This document shows positions 19,750-30,057 of a stretch of 64,000 nucleotides of DNA, piece after piece. The DNA lies in the NCBI RefSeq assembly GCF_004923205.2, contig NZ_SELD02000044.1, positions 49,154-113,153 of the forward strand, read 5' to 3'. The notes beneath the pieces are model-generated. The model made no database searches, was not told the origin of the DNA, and saw only the letters and a list, made by a program, of their open reading frames with translations. The position numbers were made by a program, and so were the translations under genes. The DNA comes from Paracoccus aeridis (GTDB lineage: Bacteria > Pseudomonadota > Alphaproteobacteria > Rhodobacterales > Rhodobacteraceae). Position 1 is the stretch's first letter. Each line of letters begins with the position of its first letter.

Positions 19750-20370
19750 TCAGGCGCGCCAGAGCCGGGCGAGTGCCGCGGAGGGGTCGTCCGCCGACCA
19801 GATCTCGGGCCCGACGGCGATGAAGTCGGCGACCGGCCAGAGCTTTTCGACAAGCCCCGGATCAAGCGCGCCCTCGGCCACGACCGGCACCTCGATCATC
19901 TCGGACCACCATTGGAAGAGGTCGATCGGCGCGGGCTCTGCGTTGCCCAGAAGCGTCGCGCCGCAGGGGCCGAAGGCGACGTAGTCGGCCCCGGCCTCTC
20001 CCGCGTTCATGCCCTCGTGCCGCGAGGTGCCGCAGAACGCGCCCACGATGGCGTCGGACCCCAGTTCCTTGCGGGCATAGCGGACGGTGCGCGCGCCATC
20101 GGTCAGGTGGACGCCGTCGAGCCCGTGCGCGCGGGCGAGCGCGACGTGATTGTCGATCACGACCGCCACGTCGCGGGCGTGGGCGATGTCGCGCACGAGG
20201 TCGGCGAGGCGGCCCAGCGCGGCCTCGTCGCCGCTGCCCGGCAGGCGCAGGCAGGCGACAGGATGGGTGTCCAGCACCGCGGCCAGACGGTCCGACAGCT
20301 CGGTTTCCGACACGAGCACGGGGGCGATCAGGTAAAGCTGCGGCGCGTCCGGGACGGTCAGGTCGGTCAT
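19750..20370 (-). CDS. ThiE-like thiamine-phosphate synthase family protein
   Basis: This protein of 206 residues has a TMP-synthase-like TIM barrel: LYLIAPVLVSE, VAVVIDNHVALARAHGLDGVHL, VGAFCGTSRHEGMNAGEAGADYVAFGP and VVAEGALDPGLV. The usual GQxD after GVHL is replaced by TDGARTVRYARK, and the pyrophosphate loop is altered, so real thiamine-phosphate synthase activity is doubtful. It may be a ThiE paralogue with another role. It lies 40 bases upstream of guaA on the same strand. Confidence 0.8.
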   Translation of the reverse strand: MTDLTVPDAPQLYLIAPVLVSETELSDRLAAVLDTHPVACLRLPGSGDEAALGRLADLVRDIAHARDVAVVIDNHVALARAHGLDGVHLTDGARTVRYARKELGSDAIVGAFCGTSRHEGMNAGEAGADYVAFGPCGATLLGNAEPAPIDLFQWWSEMIEVPVVAEGALDPGLVEKLWPVADFIAVGPEIWSADDPSAALARLWRA

Positions 20371-20476
20371 GGCGTGTTCCCTCGTGATCGACCGCAGATA
20401 GCGCAGGGCGGCCGGTGTTGGAAGGCCGATCCGGCCTGCCTTCGTTGCGGAACCCGCCGTTGCGCCGCGCGGAAGG

Positions 20477-20492
20477 TTAAGGGGTGGTTAAC
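20477..20492 (+). promoter_or_regulatory. full CtrA-type binding site
   Basis: TTAA (20477-20480), seven bases (GGGGTGG), then TTAAC (20488-20492) matches the CtrA consensus TTAA-N7-TTAAC exactly. It lies ~88 bases before the beta-helix gene and ~110 bases before the divergent ThiE-like gene. TTAA is rare in this GC-rich window, so a chance match is unlikely. Confidence 0.6.
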
Positions 20493-20579
20493 GCCCGGTT
20501 GCGACCTTGCGCGCGATGACTGCGCCCATGCCCGGCCCGAACCGGCCCGGCCCCGCGCGCCGCTTTGGGGAGATCACGG

Positions 20580-22874
20580 ATGAACATCGCCATCACCGCC
20601 GGCCTGCAACTGAACCCGCCCGGCTTCGGCGCGGGGCTCGCCGTCTGGTCGCGCGAGAACGGCCTCACCGGCGAGGCGACCTGGGCGGGCGCGCCGAACG
20701 CCGCCATCGTGCCTGGCGACCAGGACTTCGGCACCTGCATCGAGATCGTGAAGCAGGCGGACGTCACGCGCCTGCGTTTCGTGGGCGAGACGCCGATCCT
20801 GCCCGGCACCTACCTGCGCGTGTCGGCACGGGTGAAGGCGATCGCGGGCAACCTGCCGCAGGTCCGCATCGCCGGATGGGCGGGCACCGCGGGCCGCGTT
20901 CACGTCGACGGCGTGCCCGAGACGGGGCCGGCGACCGCGCTTCGCGGCTACGGCGAGATCGTCGAGGTGTCGGCCATCATCGGCATGGGCCGGCGCCCCG
21001 GCGTCACCCTGTCCTGGGGCCGGACCGCGCAGATCGGGCATTTCGGGTTGGACCTCGTCGGCGTCAACGGCGGCGCGGTCCGGATCGAGAGCATCCGCAT
21101 CGAGGACGTGACGGCCGCGTTCCTGCCATCGGGCCTCGACTGGGTGGACGTGCGCGACTTCGGCGCCGTAGGGGACGGGATCGCCAATGACCGCGACGCC
21201 TTCCTCGCCGCCGACGCCGCCGCGAACGGGGGCGAGATCCTGGTGCCGGACGGGACCTACTTCCTTTCGGCCGACACGGCGATCAAGGCGCCGGTGCGGT
21301 TCAAGGGCCGCATCATCATGCCGCGGGCCGCGCGCCTGTCGCTGCAGGGCCGGTTCGACTTCCCGACCTATGCCGACGCCTTCGGCGATGAGACCGAAGG
21401 CCTGAAGCGCGCGCTGCAGGCGCTGTTCGGCTTCACCGACCACACCGCGCTGGACCTCTGCGGCCGCCGCGTCGACCTGACCGGGCCGCTGGACGTGGCC
21501 GCCGCCTGCCCGGGCCTCAGCTCGTTCTCCAACCGCCGCGTGATCTGCAACGGGCAGATCGCGACCGTCCCCGGCACCGCGTGGCAGACGACGACGGTCA
21601 CGTCGAACGGCACCTACGACCCGGCGCGCCCCGAGGAGCTGCGCGCCGTGGGGCAGGTGGCCCAGATCGCCATCGGGTCGCGCGTCAGCGGCGCGGGTGT
21701 CGGGCGCGAGGTCTATGTCCGCGACCGCAACATCGCGACCGCCACGCTGACGCTGTCGCAACCGCTCTTCGGCGGGGCGGGCACGCGCAGCTACAGCTTC
21801 ACCCGCGAAAGCTACGCGCTCGACTTCGCGGGTCTCGGCAACATCGACCGGCTGACCTTCGCGGACATCGAGTTCCTGATGGACGGGACCGGCAACGGCG
21901 TCATGCTGCCGCCGGCAGGCCAGCTGTGGACGTTCCGCGACTGCTTCTTCACCCGGCCCCAGGCGCGGGCGATCACCTCGATCGGGCGGGCCTGCCAGGA
22001 TCTCGTGGTCGAGCAGTGCCAGTTCCTGTCGGACGAGATGGGGGAGCTGGCGCAGAACCGGCGATCCGTCGCGATCAACGTCAACGGAAACGACTGCAAG
22101 ATCCGCAACAGCCGGTTCGTGCGCTTCGGCCACTTCATAGTCGCGAACGGCAACGGGCACATGATTTCCGGCAACCACTGGTTCCAGGGCGACAGCGCCA
22201 CGTCGGGCGTGCGCTTCGCGGGCCTTGTCCTGACCTCGTGCAACCTGCAGGTGAACGTGACCGGCAACTACATCGACAACGCCACCATCGAGTGGACGAA
22301 CGAACACAGCGCCTACCCGAACTACAGCCCGCAGTTCTACAGCTTCGGCGGGCTCACGATCACGGGGAACACGTTCCTCTGTTCCAACGTGGTGCCCGGG
22401 TTCTCGTGGCTCGTCATCAAGCCCTACGGCTCGGGCCAGTTCCTGCAGGGGCTGACGGTGATGGGGAACGTGTTCAAGTGCAGCGTCGGCCGCGTCACCC
22501 GGGTCGACCGGGTGGACACCACCATCGCCAGCCTCAACCACGCGTCGGCCCGCAACGTCGTCTTCTCGGGCAACAGCTTCACCGGGGTGGACGTCTTCGT
22601 CGCGAACCCGGTGACGATCACCCACACCCAGAACACGGCCGCCGCCAAGTGGGTCGTGGACACGGCCGCGTCGCTTCCGTTCGGGGCGTTCGCGCTGAAG
22701 GTCGATTCGGTGATCGCAGAGACGGCGATCCGCGGCACGGGCGGGAACATCCTGTCGGAGATGCCGTTCGTTTCCGCGCGCGAGGGGACGGGCCAGGCGA
22801 ACGTCGGCCTGAACTGGACCGCGCCGGTGTCGGGCCGGATGGCGGTGCGGGTCAGGATGGACAACCCGAGCTGA
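20580..22874 (+). CDS. right-handed beta-helix (pectate-lyase-3/GH28-related) protein
   Basis: This protein of 764 residues has no signal peptide. Residues ~1-180 form a jelly-roll-like carbohydrate-binding part ([19 protein letters not shown]). At ~190 the pectate-lyase-3 entry motif [20 protein letters not shown] begins, followed by [12 protein letters not shown] long region then shows repeated beta-helix turns ([50 protein letters not shown]). It ends with a short beta domain ([13 protein letters not shown]). Catalytic residues of a known lyase are not evident. GGGGAGA lies 8 bases before the ATG. It stands alone between convergent/divergent core genes, with a CtrA site upstream. A spike or capsule-related role is possible. 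Confidence 0.85.
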   Translation: MNIAITAGLQLNPPGFGAGLAVWSRENGLTGEATWAGAPNAAIVPGDQDFGTCIEIVKQADVTRLRFVGETPILPGTYLRVSARVKAIAGNLPQVRIAGWAGTAGRVHVDGVPETGPATALRGYGEIVEVSAIIGMGRRPGVTLSWGRTAQIGHFGLDLVGVNGGAVRIESIRIEDVTAAFLPSGLDWVDVRDFGAVGDGIANDRDAFLAADAAANGGEILVPDGTYFLSADTAIKAPVRFKGRIIMPRAARLSLQGRFDFPTYADAFGDETEGLKRALQALFGFTDHTALDLCGRRVDLTGPLDVAAACPGLSSFSNRRVICNGQIATVPGTAWQTTTVTSNGTYDPARPEELRAVGQVAQIAIGSRVSGAGVGREVYVRDRNIATATLTLSQPLFGGAGTRSYSFTRESYALDFAGLGNIDRLTFADIEFLMDGTGNGVMLPPAGQLWTFRDCFFTRPQARAITSIGRACQDLVVEQCQFLSDEMGELAQNRRSVAINVNGNDCKIRNSRFVRFGHFIVANGNGHMISGNHWFQGDSATSGVRFAGLVLTSCNLQVNVTGNYIDNATIEWTNEHSAYPNYSPQFYSFGGLTITGNTFLCSNVVPGFSWLVIKPYGSGQFLQGLTVMGNVFKCSVGRVTRVDRVDTTIASLNHASARNVVFSGNSFTGVDVFVANPVTITHTQNTAAAKWVVDTAASLPFGAFALKVDSVIAETAIRGTGGNILSEMPFVSAREGTGQANVGLNWTAPVSGRMAVRVRMDNPS

Positions 22875-23103
22875 TGATCCCGCCGCCGGCCGCGCGGCGA
22901 GGTTTCTTCCCCCGATCATGCGACTTGCCCTGCCGGAACCATCCGGCGGGGTCCTTCGCGTTTCGCGTGGTTGCCCCCGGTTTCGGCACCCGTGCGTTCC
23001 GTCTTTACCCGCGGCGGCTCTTGTTCATACTGTCGTGAAAACAGGACGCGGCGCCGCGCGAAGGAGCGGCGGCGCGCGGCCCGGATCGAGGAGGGACGAA
23101 CGC

Positions 23104-25056
<1,953 letters not shown>

Positions 25057-25193
25057 GGGGCGGCGGGCGCCGCCGGTGCCTGCCCCGCATAAGAGAAATC
25101 TTCCGGCGACCGGCCATTTGCCCGGCCGACCGGCAGGATCGGAGGCCGGATCCAACCGGCCCGTTCACTTCATGGAGGGGAGGACACGGTTCC

Positions 25194-27032
25194 ATGGCAA
25201 ACGCAGATCTCAACGCGGTCGACCGTTCGCGGCCGATGACCGGTGAGGAAAAGAAGGTCATCTTGGCCTCCTCGCTGGGCACGGTCTTCGAGTGGTACGA
25301 TTTCTACCTTTACGGCTCGCTCGCCGCGATCATCGGCGCGCAGTTCTTCACCAGCTTCCCCGAGGCCACGCGCAACGTCTTCGCGCTGCTGGCCTTTGCC
25401 GCCGGGTTCATCGTCCGGCCGTTCGGCGCGCTGGTTTTCGGAAGCCTCGGCGACCTCGTCGGGCGGAAGTACACGTTCCTCATGACGATCGTCATCATGG
25501 GCCTGTCCACGTTCATCGTGGGCCTGCTGCCCGGCTACGAGGCATGGGGCATCGTCTCGCCGATCATCCTGATCCTGTTGCGGATGCTGCAGGGGCTGGC
25601 GCTCGGCGGCGAATACGGCGGTGCCGCGACCTACGTGGCCGAGCACGCGCCGCGCAACCGGCGCGGCTACTACACCAGCTGGATCCAGACCACGGCGACG
25701 CTGGGCCTGCTGCTGTCGCTCATCATCATCCTGATCGTGCAGAGCTACGTGAACGGCAACTACGCCCCAGTCCCGCAGTTCTCGGGCGGCGAGCCGCTTC
25801 TCGGACCCGACGGCCAGCAGGTGATGCTGGAGCCGTTCAAGGCCTGGGGCTGGCGGATCCCGTTCCTGGGGTCGATCATCCTGCTCGCGATCTCGCTCTA
25901 CATCCGCCTGCAGATGGAGGAGAGCCCGGCCTTCAAGGCGATGAAGGCCGAGGGGGCGCAGTCCAAGGCGCCGCTGCGAGAGGCGTTCGGCCAGTGGCGC
26001 AACGCCAAGATCGCGCTGATCGCGCTGTTCGGCCTGACGGCGGGGCAGGCGGTGGTCTGGTATTCGGGCCAGTTCTACGCGCTGTTCTTCATCAACAACG
26101 TGGTCAAGGTGGACACCTTCACCTCGAACGTGCTGGTGGCATGGTCACTCATCATCGGGACGGCGGGGTTCGTGTTCTGGGGATCGCTGTCGGACCGGAT
26201 CGGGCGCAAACCCATCATCCTGGCCGGCTGCCTTCTGGCGGCGCTGACCTACTTCCCGGTGTTCAAGGCGATCACCCACACCGCCAACCCCGCGCTCGCC
26301 GCGGCGCAGGACAACACCCGCGTCGTCGTCAGCGCCGATCCCGACACCTGCTCGTTCCAGTTCAACCCGACCGGGACGGCCAAGTTCACCAGCTCGTGCG
26401 ACATCGCCAAGGCGCTGCTGGCCAAGTCGTCGGTCAACTACACGACCGTCGACGCGGCGCCGGGCACGCCCGCGACCGTCACCGTGGGCGACACGGTGAT
26501 CCCGGCCTACGAAGGGACGCTGACGGGGGACGAGCTGAAGGCGGCAAAGGCCGGGTTCGAGACGGCGGTCAACGGCGCACTGACGCAGGCGGGCTATCCT
26601 CTGGTCGCGGCGGACAACACCACGATCGCCAGGGCCGACAACTTCTTCGACATCTTCAACGTCCAGAACTTCACGCTGGTGCTGCTGCTGACCTATCTCA
26701 TCATCCTTGTGACGATGGTCTACGGCCCCATCGCGGCGGCGCTGGTCGAGCTGTTCCCGACCCGGATCCGCTATTCGGGCATGTCGCTGCCCTACCACAT
26801 CGGCAACGGCTGGTTCGGGGGGCTGCTGCCGGCGACCGCCTTCGCGATCTCGGCGCAGTCGGGCAACATCTACGCGGGGCTCTGGTACGCGATCATCGTG
26901 GCCTCCATGACCGTGATCGTGGGGCTGCTGCTGGTGCCGTGGAACGGCCACAAGCGCAGCCTGTTCGCGGACGGGACCGCAACCCCGGCGTCGACCGACG
27001 ACATGACGGGGCCGGGCTACCGGCGGGCCTGA
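25194..27032 (+). CDS. MFS transporter, metabolite:H+ symporter (MHS) type, with a large loop insert
   Basis: This inner-membrane protein of 612 residues has twelve predicted helices. The family motifs are FEWYDFYLYGSLA in helix 1, GSLGDLVGRKYTF between helices 2 and 3, and GGEYGGAATYVAEHAP in helix 4. An extra domain of ~130 residues (about 365-495) sits between helices 9 and 10. It contains two cysteines (DTCSFQF and TSSCDIA) that could pair in the periplasm. The start ATG follows GGAGGGGAGG. Related proteins carry monocarboxylates, which fits the acs neighbour; the real substrate is unknown. The gene ends just before a strong terminator. Confidence 0.88.
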   Translation: MANADLNAVDRSRPMTGEEKKVILASSLGTVFEWYDFYLYGSLAAIIGAQFFTSFPEATRNVFALLAFAAGFIVRPFGALVFGSLGDLVGRKYTFLMTIVIMGLSTFIVGLLPGYEAWGIVSPIILILLRMLQGLALGGEYGGAATYVAEHAPRNRRGYYTSWIQTTATLGLLLSLIIILIVQSYVNGNYAPVPQFSGGEPLLGPDGQQVMLEPFKAWGWRIPFLGSIILLAISLYIRLQMEESPAFKAMKAEGAQSKAPLREAFGQWRNAKIALIALFGLTAGQAVVWYSGQFYALFFINNVVKVDTFTSNVLVAWSLIIGTAGFVFWGSLSDRIGRKPIILAGCLLAALTYFPVFKAITHTANPALAAAQDNTRVVVSADPDTCSFQFNPTGTAKFTSSCDIAKALLAKSSVNYTTVDAAPGTPATVTVGDTVIPAYEGTLTGDELKAAKAGFETAVNGALTQAGYPLVAADNTTIARADNFFDIFNVQNFTLVLLLTYLIILVTMVYGPIAAALVELFPTRIRYSGMSLPYHIGNGWFGGLLPATAFAISAQSGNIYAGLWYAIIVASMTVIVGLLLVPWNGHKRSLFADGTATPASTDDMTGPGYRRA

Positions 27033-27051
27033 GCGGCCTCTGCCGCACATG

Positions 27052-27080
27052 AAAGGGCCGGGGAAACCCGGCCCTTTTTC
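27052..27080 (+). terminator. Rho-independent terminator after the MHS transporter
   Basis: An 8-bp perfect stem GGGCCGGG/CCCGGCCC with a GAAA tetraloop is followed by TTTTTC; AAA before the stem pairs with the first T's. The A run also makes it usable by the convergent gene ending at 27089. Confidence 0.9.
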
Positions 27081-27088
27081 GTTTCCTG

Positions 27089-27697
27089 CTACAGCGTGAC
27101 GCGGGGCGCAGGCCCGGTGGGGACGACGGGTGCGGTCGGGGCGGGCGTAATCGGGGCGGGCGCCGCAGGGTTGGGCGTGGCGGGGCCAGGCGCTGCGGGC
27201 GCGGGGACCACGGGCGCTGGGACTGCCGTGTTGGGGGAAGCAGGGCCGGGGACCGCAGCGCCCGGGCCCACCGGCGCGACTGTTCCCGGCTGCGGATCGC
27301 CGCCCGGCACCAGCTGTTCCAGCTGCCCGGTCGGGGGCGGCGGCGGGGCGTCGGCGCGGCGGCGCAGGATGATGTCGCCGTTGGGCAGCCGCTCGGGGCG
27401 CTGGTAGTTCTCGATGTCGTCCACCAGCCCGCCCAGTTCGCGCAACGCGGGCGACAGCTCCTGCAGCGTCCCCTGCATCGCACCGGCGAGGCCTTCCAGG
27501 TGCGGCTGTGCCTCGACCAGGAGGTTTTCGAGGATCGAACCGATCGAGCCGTCGCCGCCGGCGGGCGGGGTCGCCCCCTGCGGGGCGACAGGCTGGTCCG
27601 CGCCGGGCATCTGGAAGCCCTGCGCAAGCGCGCCGGACGCGAGCGGCGCGGTGACCGCAAGCGACAGGATGCAGGTGAATGCGAGACGGTAAAGCAT
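27089..27697 (-). CDS. secreted Pro/Ala-rich protein of unknown function
   Basis: This protein of 202 residues has a signal peptide (LAFTCILSLAVTAPLASGALAQ). A helical core follows (IGSILENLLVEAQPHLEGLAG, ELSPALRELGGLVDDIENYQ, RLPNGDIILRRR), then ~95 residues of Pro/Ala/Val repeats (PAPVVPAPAAP and similar). The core with LPNGDIILRR is conserved in related bacteria, where databases sometimes call it an AAA+ ATPase; no Walker motif is present, so that name should be ignored. Its place is probably the periplasm. Confidence 0.75.
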   Translation of the reverse strand: MLYRLAFTCILSLAVTAPLASGALAQGFQMPGADQPVAPQGATPPAGGDGSIGSILENLLVEAQPHLEGLAGAMQGTLQELSPALRELGGLVDDIENYQRPERLPNGDIILRRRADAPPPPPTGQLEQLVPGGDPQPGTVAPVGPGAAVPGPASPNTAVPAPVVPAPAAPGPATPNPAAPAPITPAPTAPVVPTGPAPRVTL

Positions 27698-27783
27698 GGG
27701 ACGGGTGCCTCCGGGGGGCGGGCGGGACTATCGGCCGGGAAACGACCCGCGGCGGTGCGGGGTTCCCCCGGGGCAGCCGCGGG

Positions 27784-28503
27784 TCAGGACGCGGCGCGGG
27801 CGATCTCGGCCACGCTCACCCCGTGCGCCCGCGCGATCCGGGTGCGGGCCGACACCAGCCGGGGATCGTCGGGGCGCAGGCCGAGGGTGCGGATGAACTC
27901 GGCCCGCGCCTGCGACTTCAGCGCGTCGCGCGAGATCGCGGTGCCCAGCGCGCGGTCGATCACCTCGCCCCCGGGCGAGACGTGGAACCAGCGGGTGAAA
28001 TCGCGGAAATGGTGCTGGTTGTGGAGCGTCGTCACGTGCTGTTCCAGCCTGCTGCGGCGCACCGGCAGGTGCGCGGTCATGTGGAACCATTCATAGACGA
28101 GGAAAGTGCCGACTCCGCCGGTCAGGGTGACGGCGGCGGCGATACCCCAGCCCATGCCGGGGATCAGCAGCCCGCCCACCAGCCCGGCGACCAGCACGTG
28201 CAGCGCCAGCATCGGCAGCGCGACGAAGGCGGGGACGAAGAACAGCGACGGGCAGGTCGGGAAGTCGTGGTGGCCGTAATGGGCGCGGTAGAGCAGGTCG
28301 AACTTCCACTGCGCGCGCGGCGGCGGCAGATGGAACAGGAAGCGGTGCATCGCGTATTCGTTCAGCATCTGCAGCGCCACGCCCACGGGCACCAGCGCCC
28401 AGATCCAGGCCGGCCCGGTCAGCGTGACGGCGAGCCCCAGCACGAAGGCCGCCGCGAGGATCGCGATGGCGCGGTGCGACAGCATCAGGCGGATGCGTTC
28501 CAT
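27784..28503 (-). CDS. fatty acid hydroxylase/sterol desaturase superfamily membrane protein
   Basis: This is an integral membrane di-iron oxygenase candidate of 239 residues with four or so helices. The histidine clusters that bind the irons are visible: HRFLFH (53-58), HYGHHDF (75-80), HMTAH and HNQHHFRD. It would hydroxylate or desaturate a lipid or carotenoid in the inner membrane; the substrate cannot be told. The ATG at 28503 was chosen because it begins MERIRLMLSHRAIAIL, leading into the first helix. Neighbours on the same strand are not functionally linked in an obvious way. Confidence 0.85.
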   Translation of the reverse strand: MERIRLMLSHRAIAILAAAFVLGLAVTLTGPAWIWALVPVGVALQMLNEYAMHRFLFHLPPPRAQWKFDLLYRAHYGHHDFPTCPSLFFVPAFVALPMLALHVLVAGLVGGLLIPGMGWGIAAAVTLTGGVGTFLVYEWFHMTAHLPVRRSRLEQHVTTLHNQHHFRDFTRWFHVSPGGEVIDRALGTAISRDALKSQARAEFIRTLGLRPDDPRLVSARTRIARAHGVSVAEIARAAS

Positions 28504-28611
28504 CGGCCCCTCCCCAGGCGACGGTTCCGCGACAAGCCTGCGACCGAAGGCGCCGCCGGTCAATCTGGGGCCGGCCGGTTCCGCCACGTCATGGCAAGCG
28601 GAAAAGCGGGC

Positions 28612-29325
28612 TCAGTCGCGATACTGGGTGCGGTAGGTCTGCCACGCCTCGTTGATCGCGCGGGTGCGCGCCTCGGCGAGGCGGATCGCCTCCCGCGGGA
28701 GGCCGTGGGCCTGCGCGCGGTCGGGGTGGTTCTCGCGGACCAGCTCGCGCCAGCGGGCGCGCGCCACCTCCAGCGGGGTGCCGGGCGGGATGCCCAGCAC
28801 CTCGCAGGGCGGGCAGCCGTGTTCGGGGTCGTGGCGGGCACGCATGGCGGCGACCGCGCCGGGGTCCACGCCGAAAATCCGGGCGACCTCGTCCAGGAAC
28901 ACGATCTCGCGTTCGGTCAGGCTGTGGTCGGCCATCGCGATCAGGTGCAGCCCTTCCAGCACGTCCACCAGCACCGGGTCCGCGGGCGGGAACATCGAGG
29001 CGATGCGCCGCGCCCACAGGTCGAACCCCGCCACGTCGCGGCGGGCGAGGTCGAAGACCTGCGCGGCGTGCCGTTCCTCGGTCCGGGGGATCTTGAAGAT
29101 GCGGCGAAAGGCCGCGACCTCCTCGCGGGCGACGCGGCCGTCGGCCTTGGCGATCTTGGCCCCCAGCGCGATCACCGCGATGGTGAAGGCGACCGAGCGT
29201 TCCGGCGGCACCGCCGCGCGGCCGCCCACCAGCGCGGCCATGCGGTCGAGGATGCGCTGCCAGAAGCCGCGCGGCTGCGGCAGGCGCGGCGCCTCGGCGC
29301 GCGTCGGGTTCGAGACGTCATCCAT
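28612..29325 (-). CDS. DjlA-like TerB + J-domain protein
   Basis: This protein of 237 residues has a TerB-like helical domain (residues ~45-165: FTIAVIALGAKIAKADGRVAREEVA, then VLEGLHLIAMADHSLTERE, FLDEVARIFGV). A C-terminal J domain follows (EVLGIPPGTPLEVARARWRE, LVRENHPDRA), with the HPD tripeptide needed to stimulate DnaK. It lacks an N-terminal membrane anchor seen in E. coli DjlA, so it is probably soluble. Likely a DnaK co-chaperone at the envelope or cytosol. Confidence 0.88.
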   Translation of the reverse strand: MDDVSNPTRAEAPRLPQPRGFWQRILDRMAALVGGRAAVPPERSVAFTIAVIALGAKIAKADGRVAREEVAAFRRIFKIPRTEERHAAQVFDLARRDVAGFDLWARRIASMFPPADPVLVDVLEGLHLIAMADHSLTEREIVFLDEVARIFGVDPGAVAAMRARHDPEHGCPPCEVLGIPPGTPLEVARARWRELVRENHPDRAQAHGLPREAIRLAEARTRAINEAWQTYRTQYRD

Positions 29326-29367
29326 GCCGACAGGCTAGCGGCAAGACCCGGCGCAGGAAAGACGCGA

Positions 29368-29895
29368 TCACGGTCGAGCCGCGTCGTTCGCGCCCAGATC
29401 CTTGCCCATCAGGACGAGGTCGTGGAACCGCCCGAACTTCCAGCCCGCCGCGGGGATGCGCCCCCATTCGGCGAAGCCGAGCCGGGCGTGAAAGTCGAGG
29501 CTCGGGCGGTTCTCGGCCGTGATCGCGCCGATCATCAGCCGCGCGCCGGCGGCGGTCGCGTGCGCCTGGAGCGCCGCCATCAGCGCCCGCCCGGCCCCCC
29601 TGCCGCGCTGCCCTTCCGCGACGTGGACGGTGTGTTCCAGCGTCCGCGCATAGCCCGCGCCGCCCCGGAACTGCGAGGTGCAGGCGAAGCCCGTCACCCC
29701 GCTTCCATCACCGGCGCCCCCGTCGCTTGCGACGAGGAACGCGAACCCGTCGCGCCGGCGCGCGTCGATCATCGCCGCGATCTCTGCCTCGGACCGCTCG
29801 GTCGGCCAGAAGGTAACGACCGTGTCGCGGATGATCGGGTTCCAGATCGCGGCGATCCCCCGGGCGTCGGCGGCGGTGGCGGGGCGGATCTGCAT
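29368..29895 (-). CDS. GNAT acetyltransferase, PAT/Bar-like
   Basis: This protein of 175 residues resembles phosphinothricin/L-methionine sulfoximine N-acetyltransferases: IRPATAADARGIAAIWN, VTFWPTERSEAEIAAMI, YARTLEHTVHVAEGQRGRGAGRAL (acetyl-CoA loop QRGRGAG) and FHARLGFAEWGRIPAAGWKFGR. Its physiological substrate is unknown. Good match at both ends. Confidence 0.85.
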   Translation of the reverse strand: MQIRPATAADARGIAAIWNPIIRDTVVTFWPTERSEAEIAAMIDARRRDGFAFLVASDGGAGDGSGVTGFACTSQFRGGAGYARTLEHTVHVAEGQRGRGAGRALMAALQAHATAAGARLMIGAITAENRPSLDFHARLGFAEWGRIPAAGWKFGRFHDLVLMGKDLGANDAARP

Positions 29896-30057
29896 GGCAT
29901 GACCTCGGGCGATGCGGCATGGCGCACCGACGCTTAGGGGATGCGAGGCGCAAGGGGAAGCAACGCGGCCACCCGCATCCGCCGTGGATCCGGCTGGACA
30001 GTCGGCACGCCAGATCCCATGATCCGCAGCTATTCAGCCAGCAAATCCGACGATCCG

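Noticed and set aside
20574..22919. A 781-codon antisense frame over the beta-helix gene
   Set aside because: Full of Arg/His/Asp as expected for an antisense frame; the plus-strand protein has clear beta-helix motifs.
27089..27697. AAA+ ATPase name often attached to this secreted protein
   Set aside because: No Walker A or B motif is present, and it has a signal peptide.
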